A DNA stretch of 64,000 bases from Arenicola marina. Taxonomy: Eukaryota > Annelida > Polychaeta > Arenicolidae. Location of the stretch: positions 21,675,143 through 21,739,142 of the forward strand of contig OZ025265.1 of the NCBI GenBank assembly GCA_964019135.1, read 5' to 3'. Of the stretch, positions 11,772 through 22,996 are shown piece after piece. Under the pieces are notes generated by a model. That model was not told the origin of the DNA. It saw only the letters and a list, made by a program, of their open reading frames with translations, and searched no databases. Each line of letters starts with the position of its first letter. The stretch's first letter is position 1. Made by a program: the position numbers and the translations under genes.

Positions 11772-12773
11772 TCTTTCTTGTCTCCTTTCACCATCCCTCC
11801 ATTTGTCTTTCTTGTCTCCTTTCACCATCCCTCCATTTGTCTTTTTTTTCTCCCTTCACCATCCCTCCATTTGTCTTTCTTGTCTCCCTTCACCATCCCT
11901 CCATTTGTCTGTTTTTTCTCCTTTCACCATCCCTCCATTTGTCTTTTTGTTCTCCTTTCACCATCCCTCCATTTGTCTTTCTTGTCTCCCTTCACCATCC
12001 CTCCATTTGTCTTTCTTGTCTCCCTTCACCATCCCTCCATTTGTCTTTTTTTTCCCTTCACCATCCCTGCATTTGTCTTTCTTGTCTCCCTTCACCATCC
12101 CTCCATTTGTCATTTTTTTCTCCCTTCACCATCCCTCCATTTGTCTTTTTTTTCTCCCTTCACCATCCCTCCATTTGTCTTTTTTTTCTCCCTTCACCAT
12201 CCCTCCATTTGTCTTTTTTTTCGCCCTTCACCATCCCTCCATTTGTCTTTCTTGTCTCCCTTCACCATCCCTCCATTTGTCTTTTTTTTCTCCCTTCACC
12301 ATCCCTCCATTGTCTTTTTTTTCTCCCTTCACCATCCCTCCATTTGTCTTTTTTTTCTCCCTTCACCATCCCTCCATTTGTCTTTTTTTTCTCCTTTCAC
12401 CATCCCTCCATTTGTCTTTCTTGTCTCCCTTCACCATCCCTCCATTTGTCTTTCTTGTCTCCCTTCACCATCCCTCCATTTGTCTTTCTTGTCTCCCTTC
12501 TTGTCTTTCTTGTCTCCTTTTACCATCCCTCCATTTGTCTTTCTTGTCTCCTTTCACCATCCCTCCATTTGTCTTTCTTGTCTCCCTTCACCATCCCTCT
12601 ATTTGTCTTTTTTTTCTCCCTTCACCATCCCTCCATTTGTCTTTTTTTTCTCCCTTCACCATCCCTCCATTTGTCTTTTTTTTCTCCTTTCACCATCCCT
12701 CCATGTGTCTTTCTTATCTCCCTTCACCATCCCTCCATGTGTCTTTCTTATCTCCCTTCACCATCCCTCCATT
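11772..12773. repeat. 34-bp pyrimidine-rich minisatellite, about 30 units
   Basis: The unit includes CTTCACCATCCCTCCATTTG, followed by either TCTTTCTTGTCTCC or TCTTTTTTTTCTCC. Because 34 is not divisible by three and the unit has no stop in any plus-strand frame, all three frames stay open for hundreds of codons, each cycling through the same peptides. That pattern shows tandem DNA amplification and not a conserved protein. Two unit types (CTTGTC and TTTTTT) alternate irregularly. Confidence 0.95.
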
Positions 12774-14165
12774 TCTCTCTAGTTATCTCTTTATTTGTCT
12801 TCCTTCTCTCTAGTTATCTCTTTATTTCTCTTCCTTCTCTCTAATTATCTCTTTATTTCTCTTCTTCTCTCTAATTATCTCTTTATTTGTCTTCCTTCTC
12901 TCTAGTTATCTCTTTATTTCTCTTCCTTCTCTCTACTTATCTCTTTATTTCTCTTCCTTCTCTCTAGTTATCTCTTTATTTCTCTTCCTTCTCTCTAATT
13001 ATCTCTTTATTTCTCTTCTTCTCTCTAATTATCTCTTTATTTCTCTTCCTTCTCTCTAGTTATCTCTTTATTTCTCTTCCTTCTCTCTGTTTATCTCTTT
13101 ATTTCTCTTCTTCTCTCTAATTATCTCTTTATTTCTCTTCCTTCTCTCTAGTTATCTCTTTATTTCTCTTCCTTCTCTCTAATTATCTCTTTATTTCTCT
13201 TCTTCTCTCTAATTATCTCTTTAGTTCCCGTTCCTTCTCTCTAGTTATCTCTTTATTTCTCTTCCTTCTCTCTATTTATCTCTTCATTTCTCTTCTTCTC
13301 TCTAATTATCTCTTTATTTCTCTTCCTTCTCTCTATTTATCTCTTTATTTCTCTTCTTCTCTCTAATTATCTCTTTATTTCTCTTCCTTCTCTCTAGTTA
13401 TCTCTTTATTTCTCTTCCTTCTCTCTATTTATCTCTTTATTTCTCTTCTTCTCTCTAATTATCTCTTTATTTCTCTTCCTTCTCTCTAGTTATCTCTTTA
13501 TTTCTCTTCATTCTCTCTAGTTATCTCTTTATTTCTCTTCATTCTCGCTAGTTATCTCTTCATTTCTCTTCTTCTCTCTAATTATCTCTTTATTTCTCTT
13601 CCTTCTCTCTATTTATCTCTTTATTTCTCTTCTTCTCTCTAATTATCTCTTTATTTCTCTTCCTTCTCTCTAATTATCTCTTTATTTCTCTTCCTTCTCT
13701 CTAGTTATCTCTTTATTTCTCTTCTTCTCTCTAATTATCTCTTTATTTCTCTTCCTTCTCTCTAGTTATCTCTTTATTTCTCTTCCTTCTCTCTAATTAT
13801 CTCTTTATTTCTCTTCTTCTCTCTAATTATCTCTTTAGTTCCCGTTCCTTCTCTCTAGTTATCTCTTTATTTCTCTTCCTTCTCTCTATTTATCTCTTCA
13901 TTTCTCTTCTTCTCTCTAATTATCTCTTTATTTCTCTTCCTTCTCTCTATTTATCTCTTTATTTCTCTTCTTCTCTCTAATTATCTCTTTATTTCTCTTC
14001 CTTCTCTCTAGTTATCTCTTTATTTCTCTTCCTTCTCTCTATTTATCTCTTTATTTCTCTTCTTCTCTCTAATTATCTCTTTATTTCTCTTCCTTCTCTC
14101 TAGTTATCTCTTTATTTCTCTTCATTCTCTCTAGTTATCCCTTTATTTCTCTTCCTTCTCTCTCT
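12774..14165. repeat. 30/31-bp pyrimidine-rich minisatellite, about 45 units
   Basis: The unit is TCTCTCTAGTTATCTCTTTA followed by TTTCTCTTCC, with a shorter variant ending CTTC. Rare variants mark a duplicated block: TTAGTTCCCG occurs at 13221 and again at 13835, a shift of 614 bp, with matching neighbours. The array directly abuts the 34-bp array. Confidence 0.95.
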
Positions 14166-15039
14166 TCGTTTCCCGTCTTTTTCACTCTCAATGCCAATCG
14201 TTCGTTTTATTATTACACACTCTCTCTGTCTTGTTCCTCCTTCTTAACCCCCCCCCCCCCTTCCCTCCCTCATATCTCCACCTCGGAATTTCATCTCACA
14301 TTTTTCCCCTCGTGTATTTCTGCCTCATCAGTCTCCGACGATGTTACGTGCCCATCTCGAAAACTAATTATCTTCATGCCTCTCCACCGCTCCCTGGGCT
14401 TTTTTTGGCTGCGCCACCCCGCCTCAAACCTTGTCTCTGGCTGGCACATCACCTCAAATGCATTTCTGTTTATGCATAACTGGAAATCCCGCCTGCCTCG
14501 CCCAGAAGCCGTCTGTGGGAGCTAAATCTTATTCCGCCAGGCAGTTATAAGCCCAGCGGGGGCTACTGAACACGTTGAAGTGAATATAATTACTGTTTAT
14601 TGATAGGACATCTCTTTGAAGCCAGGGGAATTGACTGGAGGTTATGAGTGAATAAAAAAAGAAAGGGGAGGTGCAAAAACAGGTCGAGTGAAAGATGTGA
14701 CGGGAGCTGGTTGGTCTGAGCAAATAGGGACAGGCTGAATGTGGCCCAGAGGTCAGGGGCGGGGGCTGGCATGGCCTGCTGAGTTGTCTGGGCTGGTGAA
14801 GGGATGGGCACTGCCACACCCTCTGGGGAAGGGAGAGTGCACTGAGCATGGCTTGTAATGGACGATCATTGCACCTAACGTGACCATTCAGAACCAACCG
14901 TTTCATCCAGTCGGGAATCCCCCCCCCCACCTCCACCCACCCCCACCTCGTTGCTCTCTCTCACCTCACAACCCCTTTTACGTCTGTTCTACATCGGCAC
15001 CTCACAATAACACCCCCCCCCCCGCCTTCCCCATCTTCA
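14166..15039. other. Gene-free stretch with C-rich runs
   Basis: Contains C homopolymers near 14249 and 14921. No exon, RNA gene or mobile element was recognised. Confidence 0.45.
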
Positions 15040-15290
15040 GCCCCAGCTCCCCATCCTTAGCCCAACATTCCTCATCCCTAGTCCAACACTCTCCATCCCT
15101 ACCCTAACATTCCCCATCCTTCGCCCCACATTCCCTATCCCTAACTGAACATTCCCCATCTTTAGCCCAACAATCGCCATCCCTAGCCCAACATTCAACA
15201 TCCCTAGCCCAACATTCTCCATTCCCAGCCCAACATTCCCCATCCCTAACCTAACATTCACCATCTCTCGCCGACATTCCCCATCCTACC
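15040..15290. repeat. 21-bp C-rich minisatellite
   Basis: About 12 imperfect units of a 21-bp repeat containing CCCCATCCCTAGCCCAACAT. The minus-strand frame over it reads as a seven-residue Gly/Met/Val/Asn periodic peptide, an artefact of the unit length. Confidence 0.9.
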
Positions 15291-15346
15291 CCGCCCCAAT
15301 CTGTCATGGTACATCCTGGAGTCCCTGCAATATATCTCACTACTGG

Positions 15347-15475
15347 TGGGGTGGGGATATGGATGGGGATTTGAATGGGGATGGGGATGGGGATGGGGAT
15401 TTGGATGGGAATGAGGATGGGGATGGGGATGGGGATGGGGATGGGGATGGAGATGGGGATGGGGATGGGAACGGA
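15347..15475. repeat. GGGGAT hexamer microsatellite
   Basis: About 20 units of GGGGAT with variants GGGGATTT and GGGAAT. G4 runs at regular six-base spacing make the plus strand a candidate for G-quadruplex formation. Confidence 0.9.
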
Positions 15476-16032
15476 CTGACGATGGTAAGGCCCCTGATCT
15501 GTCAACCGATGGACGACACTGACCGCTTCAACCCCTCTCTCTCTCTCCAATACCCACCACTTAATACGTCCTCCTCCCTCCTTCACCACCCCTGTCGTTC
15601 CTATTCACCCGCAGCACTCGCCCGGTGCTGGCTCAAGCCTTTCATCTTATTGTGACAATCCGGCCGCCCCCCCCCCCCACCCCTTGCACCCCTCTCCCGC
15701 ACCCCCACCCCCCAGGGAGCGAATGATTAATTCATCCGTAATACGCCAGAGGGCGGTAAGTCGCCCCCCACTGCGCCCGCTTGGCTGGGTCGGCGTGGAG
15801 TAAACACGTCCTGATGGCAAAAACACCCAGTTCTAACAATAAGGGAAATGTATATTTCTTATTATAGAACACCCGACTGACATGGCCACCGGCATGTCTA
15901 CCTGTTTGTGCCGCCATTACAGACAATGATTGTCCCCCGCCGTGCCGCCAATATACCGATCCAGGCTGTCAATCATTCATTGACGTCACGGTTGCTCTTT
16001 ATCCAGTCATGTGGCAAAAACAGGTCTTCGAT
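15476..16032. other. Gene-free stretch with C-rich run
   Basis: Holds a C-rich run near 15665-15716. No gene or RNA was recognised. Confidence 0.45.
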
Positions 16033-16469
16033 GTGCGTTATGTCCGACAGACAACTCCGACAAACAAAGAAGCCTTTTTTTGCATTTTTAGACATGAATA
16101 CTTTTCACTTGTACCTACCATCAGCTATTATTGTCAATTTCATACTCACGATTAACGAAAAAGTGTCGGAGCATGGATTCGGCAACAGATCTCCCGGCAG
16201 CTGCAACTGTCGAATTCAATGCAATGTGCACGGTACTCACGTGACAGTGAGTGACACACACACACAAACAAAACGCTGGCCGTGTGATTATATCTGTTAC
16301 ACATAGAGCGATCCACACTCCGATACCCGCTAAGCTTGCCTTGCTCGTGAGTACGCAAGTTACAACCATAGCCGATGGTAGGTACAAGTGAGAAGTACTC
16401 ATCTCTGAAACTGACAACAAAGTGACATGGTGCTTTGTTTGTCCGACTTGTTTGTACGACATAACGCAC
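16033..16469. repeat. Large inverted repeat (foldback), about 145-bp arms
   Basis: Left arm 16033-16175 is the reverse complement of right arm 16313-16469 with scattered mismatches and small indels. Matching blocks include GTGCGTTATGTC, CGGACAAACAAAG-like, CACTTGTACCTACCATC and GTATCGGAGTGTGG-like segments. The loop is 16176-16312. Overlapping open frames on both strands reflect the mirrored sequence. It resembles a foldback or long-TIR MITE, but no target-site duplication was found. Confidence 0.8.
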
Positions 16470-17885
16470 GTGGAAGAAATATTTTAACCCCGTGATTGGA
16501 TAAAAACAACGGTGTTGTTACAGATGGAGCTGTATGTCTTTAAATATACCCTGTTGTCGCAGATGGTGTTGGATGTCTTTAAATATACCCTGTTGTCACA
16601 GATGGTGTTGGATGTCTTTAAATATACCATGATGTTACATATGGTGTTGGATGTCTTTAAATATACCATGATGTTACATATGGTGTTGGGTGTCTTTAAA
16701 TATACCCTGTGGTCACAGATGGTGTTGGATGTCTTTAAATATACCATGATGTTACATATGGTGTTGGGTGTCTTTAAATATACCCTGTGGTCACAGATGG
16801 TGTTGGATGTCTTTAAATATACCCTGTTGTCACAGATGGTGTTGGATGTCTTTAAACATACCATGATGTTACATATGGTGTTGGATGTCTTTAAATATAC
16901 CATGATGTTACATATGGTGTTGGGTGTCTTTAAATATACCCTGTGGTCGCAAATAGTGTTGGGTGTCTTTAAATATACTCTGTTGTCACAGATGGTGTTG
17001 GATGTCTTTAAATATACCATGATGTTACATATGGTGTTGGATGTCTTTAAATATACCATGATGTTACATATGGTGTTGGGTGTCTTTAAATATACCCTGT
17101 GGTCACAGATGGTGTTGGATGTCTTTAAATATACCCTGTTGTCACAGATGGTGTTGGATGTCTTTAAATATACCATGATGTTACATATGGTGTTGGATGT
17201 CTTTAAATATACCATGATGTTACATATGGTGTTGGGTGTCTTTAAATATACCCTGTGGTCACAGATGGTGCTGGATGTCTTTAAATATACCATGATGTTA
17301 CATATGGTGTTGGATGTCTTTAAATATACCATGATGTTACATATGGTGTTGGGTGTCTTTAAATATACCCTGTGGTCACAGATGGTGTTGGATGTCTTTA
17401 AATATACCCTGTTGTCACAGATGGTGTTGGATGTCTTTAAATATACCCTGTGGTCACAGATGGTGTTGGATGTCTTTAAATATACCCTGTTGTCACAGAT
17501 GGTGTTGGATGTCTTTAAATATACCATGATGTTACATATGGTGTTGGATGTCTTTAAATATACCATGATGTTACATATGGTGTTGGATGTCTTTAAATAT
17601 ACCATGATGTTACATATGGTGTTGGATGTCTTTAAATATACCATGATGTTACATATGGTGTTGGGTGTCTTTAAATATACCCTGTTGTCACAGATGGTGT
17701 TGGATGTCTTTAAATATACCCTGTTGTCACAGATGGTGTTGGATGCCTTTAAATATACCCTGTGGTCACAGATGGTGTTGTCGATTTCAATGCAATCTGC
17801 ACGGTACTCGTATGAGTGACACATGCACACACACACACACAGAAACGCTGGCAGCGTGATTATAGGGTCTGTAACTGGCGTCACA
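16207..17885. repeat. Direct repeat pair flanking the 39-bp array
   Basis: The loop segment at about 16207-16303 recurs directly at about 17785-17885. Shared blocks are TTCAATGCAATSTGCACGGTA, the GAGTGACACA-type CA-rich stretch, and AAACGCTGGC followed by GTGTGATTATA-type sequence. The pair encloses one arm of the inverted repeat plus the entire minisatellite. Confidence 0.75.
16508..17790. repeat. 39-bp minisatellite, 33 units, with ABBC higher-order pattern
   Basis: The unit begins GGTGTTGGATGTCTTTAAAT and ends in one of three variants: CTGTTGTCACAG (A), ATGATGTTACAT (B) or CTGTGGTCACAG (C). Unit order is A A B B C B C, then A B B C three times, then B B C A C A B B B B A A C. The 156-bp ABBC tetramer is thus a higher-order unit. 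As 39 is divisible by three, long frames are open on both strands, encoding a 13-residue periodic peptide. No evidence supports translation. Confidence 0.95.
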
Positions 17886-19393
17886 GACAGCGCGCCTCAC
17901 CTCTGGGTACAACGCGTCAGCGGGTCCCTATACTTTACTATGGGCCTCAAAATAGACTCACTGATGTTTTGGATATGAATCCACTGTTAGTGTTGAACAC
18001 CATATAGACTGACCTTTATACTCATACTAGTTTTTAATCGAAAGACGCTGGTTTCCTGTGCGTTTCACGCCTTTACAAAGCGCACCCTATGTTCTGGGTA
18101 TGGGGCGGTGAAGTGTCCTGTACCAAAAACTGGATTCGCTGGAGGTGAGCGCGCGCTGCCTTTGATGTCACTTACAGACCATATTATCAAATACCGTTAC
18201 AAATTGCTCCCTTTCGTCATTACCCGGAGGTCATACCCGGTCACGCCGACGGCTCATTGACCAGGAGACATTATGCCACTCTCAGAGCATTGACACTGTC
18301 ATCACAATCCGCAAAAAGCTATTACCTCTCACTATCATGTCGATACGCAACCATACATATATGTATGCGAATTATGATGATATAGATATGGTTAAGCAGG
18401 CCATTGGTGTAAATATTGGATAAACCAATAAGACAACACAATCGCAATGAAACTGCTGTTAATGGTCTGTTCTTGATGTCCCAGTCATAGCATATTTTGC
18501 GATGTCGATATCAATGCAAGTTTAATTAACAACCATTAATAGACATACAGCGCCATTTAATCAACAAACATGCAGTATTTAGATGCCCACCCCGTGCCAT
18601 GCAAATGGAGTGGCTAGCCCACTTTGTTATTGACATTGGGGGCATGGCTCACTTCTATCCTCTTCTAATTTGTAACCTCCCCCATTTTTCGATTAAAAAT
18701 GAAAATAGGAAGAAAAATCATATAATACTAAAGCTATAGCGAGCGCCTTATAGCGCCCTCCTCAAACTCAATAAGACCTTGAAGCAATATCTTCTGCCAT
18801 TTTTTTGTATTACCAACCTCTTCTCTATGTCAAATAAGTACATTCTGCTTTAATATACTAAAGCTATAGCGAGCGTTCCATAGCACCCTCCTCAACCCAC
18901 GCAGTGAAAACTTAAGCGGCCCAGCTGGTGACAGCGATACATATCTGTCAGTGCGTGGAATTTGAAGTATCGCCTGGATGAAGAGCTTTCGTTCATTCGT
19001 TCGGATTTCATCTATGACAGGATTGCTTATAAAATGTGAGTAATGGCATGTCAGCTGTGACAGCCTATAGGGCACCAGTGCGGCGGTTCCTCACTTGTGT
19101 CACGTACAGGCTCAGTGTGTTAACCGGTACAGGTCGTTAATTTGACGAGCATGACACATCGTCAATATTTAGTACACCTAATCCATGGGCATGCACCTAA
19201 AATGCTATATCAGGTTGATATATCCTATTCATAATGCTACCAAGTCTCACTGCATATAATAATAATATATATATATATATATAGTTATGTACTATTTGCC
19301 ACTTGTGCAACACATATACATAGCAACAACCTTGCTATGGTAAACAGCACTCTAAGTATTAAGATAACACGCTTATAACTATGCCCTTAATAC
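17886..19393. other. Gene-free stretch with a 43-bp direct repeat
   Basis: Bases 18724-18766 and 18854-18896 share ATACTAAAGCTATAGCGAGC and CCCTCCTCAA, spaced 130 bp apart. A (TA)n run sits near 19265-19283. Nothing coding was recognised. Confidence 0.5.
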
Positions 19394-19560
19394 GGTAAAT
19401 AGCACGCTTGGTATGATACGGTAAATAGCACTCTTTGTATGATACGGTAAATAGCACGCTTGGTATGATCCGGTAAATAGCACGCTTGGTGTGATACGGT
19501 AAATAGCACGCTACGTGTTACGGTAAATAGCACGCTACGTATTAAGATAATACACTTATA
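19394..19560. repeat. 26-bp tandem repeat, about six units
   Basis: Imperfect units of ACGGTAAATAGCACGCTTGG plus GTATGAT, some shortened. A minus-strand open frame across it is repeat-derived. Confidence 0.85.
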
Positions 19561-20356
19561 ATGATGCCCTATCATATGAAACTCTCTCCCTTATGATAAG
19601 TTGGTTGGCCCCTATTTTGGGCGTTATGGGTTCAACCACAACCGGCACGAACATACCGTTAAGAAACCATTAGCTACAACACCACCGTGATGGTCAAGAC
19701 ATTAAACTGACTCTCACGCTGTCGGTATTTCTGTCTCGTAAGTCTTTTGTCGTACGGTTCTCCCGAATAGACGTTTTTCATCATGCATCCCGCCCATTGC
19801 GGGAACAGATTACAGCCACCGCGAAGTTTATGGCAGTGTGGATCGTGCTATATCAGTTTTTACTGTAATTAGTAAGCACCAGATGGGGTCTCGACTGTTT
19901 CTGGTTTGGTGATTTCCTTTCGTTCGTTTTTATAGGTCGCATAAGTAGTCATTTCACCAGTGAAGAACAGCGATAAATCAGCATCAAGTAGGGAACACAC
20001 AAGACAGGGGCGGGGGGTGGGATGGAGTGGGGGGCGGGGGGGGGGGCTATAATTCAGAGTGAAGCAGATAGACTGGTCACGTGCAGTGCCATACTTCACC
20101 GCACGGGGGCGCCAGTTTGTAGCGAGCTGCACTAACACCACAGCCTGTCGACTGGAATAAACAAAACAATCTACATGTTGAAGGCGTGCGACATTCGTTG
20201 CGTGCAGCCACCTAGCGGAGCGAGATATAAGTGGAGAATGGCGCGGCGCATGGGTGGTCTGCCCATCGGCGTTAACTTCGCGTCTCCGCGTCAGAGGGCG
20301 CTGCCTGTCTGCTGTGAACATCGTGGGTCGCTGCCCGTGGGATTTCATTGAAGACA
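19561..20356. other. Gene-free stretch
   Basis: Contains a G-rich run near 20006-20046. The minus-strand open frame that spans it enters the following repeat array and has no recognisable domain. Confidence 0.45.
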
Positions 20357-20690
20357 CGCCTGCCATCTGTAACAACATGGTATATTCAACGACATACATC
20401 TGTAACTGCAGGGTATATTCAAAGATATCCAACACCCTCTGTAACAACAGTGTATATTTGAAGACAAACAACACCATCTGTAACAACAGGGTATATTTAA
20501 AGACATCCAACACCATATGTGACATCAGGGTATATTTAAATACATCCAACACCATATGGGACATCAGGGTATATTTAAAGACATCCAAACACCATATGTG
20601 ACATCAGGGTATATTTAAGACAAACGACACCAGTTAAAAACATGCAACCCCTGTGACCTGTAACAACAGGGTATCTTTAAAGACCATACA
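20357..20690 (-). repeat. 39-bp minisatellite family, inverted short array
   Basis: About eight diverged units of the family seen at 16.5-17.8 kb, in the opposite orientation: ATCTGTAACAACAGGGTATA, then TTTAAAGACATCCAACACC. Both A-like (GTAACAACAGGG) and B-like (GTGACATCAGGG) endings occur. Further decayed units appear to run on to about 21100. Confidence 0.85.
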
Positions 20691-20707
20691 GTACATTTAT
20701 CTTGAAT

Positions 20708-20897
20708 CCAGGTGCGGATCCAGCAATTTCAAAGGGGGGGGGGTCCGCTGAAGATTTGCGACCGGGGGTTCCAACCATTTGTTTGTGGGGGTCTACGCCT
20801 CAGAAGGCCTAAATTATGCATTGTAAAGGGGCATTCCTCATCAAAATAGGGTCGGGGAGCCCGACCCCCTGGACCCCCCCTCCTGGATCCGCCTCTC
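20708..20897. mobile_element. hAT-like MITE, copy 2
   Basis: The termini are CAGGTGCGGATCCAG on the left and CTGGATCCGCCTCTC on the right, which are inverted repeats of the CAGGGGCGGAT type. Internal sequence is G-rich on the left and C-rich on the right, as in the other two copies. No clear target-site duplication was found. Confidence 0.75.
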
Positions 20898-21023
20898 GCA
20901 CCATCTTAACAATACATGAACAGGTACATTGTAAGAGATAGAACACATCTGTAGCTACGAGTTATTTTGAAATGCATACAACGCCATCTACAACGACATG
21001 TACATCTTACGACACAAACCGAA

Positions 21024-21735
21024 GATGTAACTACAGGGTGTGTTAAAGGCATACAGTACTGTATACAACCACATGTGCACTTTAAGACTGCTTCGTAACT
21101 ACCGTGTATGTTTAAGATATAGCACCATTCCCTTACTTATACAGTAATATTTCCCCTGGAGACAATTTGAAAATGTCTTGAACGGAGAGGTTGTCTGACT
21201 AAGCTTGTTGTATAAGACCATATATATTAATAAATTACATGGCGTGATAAACCACTTCGAACCCGCTTCGATCTGCTTTTTTATTAAAGTAAAACGAAGT
21301 AGCGGTCTGCATAGACCAAATCTCGTCGCGCTGTGTTGAATCACGCGTGGATATCTGTGACGTGCGAGATTTGTAATATCTCTACCTGCGAAGCCCGAAC
21401 ATGCATGGCGGGTGGCTATAATAATTCACTTCGTAGAATCTAATGGAAGATGGGCCCGATGAGACAGTATGGTTCAGTTATGTCATTAATATTCCTTATT
21501 ATATTGGTTTTACCTAAGACGCTTTTTGACCTTTGTAGGTCATATCGTGACAATGAGAAGGGTCAAAGCGGAGACGAAGCAAGTCTCCCGGGTGACCCCC
21601 TACTCTACCCTTGCGAACAAAGGATATTGATCCTGCACACACATTTTGCTCAGGTGAGGTTCGAACCACGCACCCGCCCCGCCATCGAAGCTGGTCCATC
21701 AGAACACACTCGACAAAGACGGAACACGTTTCCCG
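21024..21735. repeat. Duplicated segment D, copy 1 (upstream of assembly gap)
   Basis: About 710 bases are nearly identical to 22997-23713, with a handful of substitutions and one-base indels. The shared segment starts at GATGTAACTACAGGG and contains GGTTCGAACCACGCACC, which resembles a tRNA B box on the plus strand. The short open frames have no recognisable domain. Confidence 0.9.
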
Positions 21736-22796
21736 GTGGATCACGGGTGAGCTGCAGAAATTAATTAAGACGTAACCTCATCTAGCGTTGTTGCACTCTG
21801 TATATTGATTGATGAACAGCCTGGGTTTGTTCTTTAAACATTATTCATTTAAGCGTCGGGGGTTCACGATGAAAGCGACGAGGAGGCGGTGGAAGGAAGG
21901 ATTGACGGATAGACTCGTTTATTCAACTAACGGGGGGGGAGCGGGGTGGGGGGGCAAAAGTTATTCCCGTTCCTCGGACGTGGGCTTTCCTTTTCATCGT
22001 GAACTGGGAATGAGGAAAATAATTCTTAGTTGAACTGGGAATCGAGTATTAGCCGACCGCCGTGATCAAGGATTTTCACTTATCTTGAACTGGGACATAT
22101 ATTACATAACCGTGAATCGGGAAATCGCCATATACTGTCATGCACTCCGCCTTTCTTTGTATGAGGAGAGTTCTCGTTTGTATCCATCGTGACCTGGCAT
22201 TAAAGACATTTATCTTCGTGCCCTGGGATTAAAGACACTTATTCTTCGTGCCCTGGGATTAAAGACATTTATTCATCGTGATCTGTGAACACCCCCCCCC
22301 CTATACTAAGAGTACATAATAACAGGAAATATCGATGTTTGTCAAACCTAATATTTAAAATCTCACTGGGCCGAGAGGAGCATCTAGTTAAGACCATGTG
22401 AGACCGCACTAGAACCATATAATTGATTAAATTTGCTGAATAATGACTCTATTTGAGTGAAACAAGAACGGAAAGTCGGACTGAGAAAAAAAAAAAAAAC
22501 GAGTTACGCAGTTAATATTGCAAACATACGGAAAGCATATGGCAGGCTCAATTTCAGAATAGGATACCTCTATGCTTGGCATACAAACAGGTATGGATCT
22601 TTGCTGATTTCCGGGATTTTCCAGGAAATTCCGTAAGTTCGAAACGGCCGAGGCAGAATATATTGCCTCGAATAGGACATTAGCATGGAGCGGAACGAGA
22701 TATTCGGCCCCGGCAGTTTCGAACTTACGGGCCCAGCTCAGCAGTCTTCCCCGGCAATCACCGCCCCGTCATATGGAATGTCTTCCACGATCGTTT
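21736..22796. other. Gene-free stretch with a 32-bp tandem repeat
   Basis: Three imperfect copies of CGTGCCCTGGGATTAAAGAC plus CA(C/T)TTATT-type sequence lie at about 22190-22280, with weaker relatives (GAACTGGGA) upstream from about 22000. No gene was recognised. Confidence 0.5.
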
Positions 22797-22996
22797 NNNN
22801 NNNNNNNNNNNNNNNNNNNNNNNNNNNNNNNNNNNNNNNNNNNNNNNNNNNNNNNNNNNNNNNNNNNNNNNNNNNNNNNNNNNNNNNNNNNNNNNNNNNN
22901 NNNNNNNNNNNNNNNNNNNNNNNNNNNNNNNNNNNNNNNNNNNNNNNNNNNNNNNNNNNNNNNNNNNNNNNNNNNNNNNNNNNNNNNNNNNNNNNN
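22797..22996. other. Assembly gap (200 N)
   Basis: Exactly 200 undetermined bases, the usual placeholder for a gap of unknown size. Open frames drawn through it are meaningless. Confidence 0.99.

Noticed and set aside
11290-12844. 507-, 459- and 335-codon open frames
   Set aside because: All three frames of one 34-bp minisatellite are open at once, which argues for repeat structure and against a protein.
16484-17884. 466- and 435-codon open frames on opposite strands
   Set aside because: They arise from a 39-bp repeat lacking stops in these frames; no domain, no start context and no non-repetitive part.
19869-20588. 239-codon minus-strand frame
   Set aside because: The first third is the 39-bp repeat family and the remainder is unique DNA without a recognisable domain.
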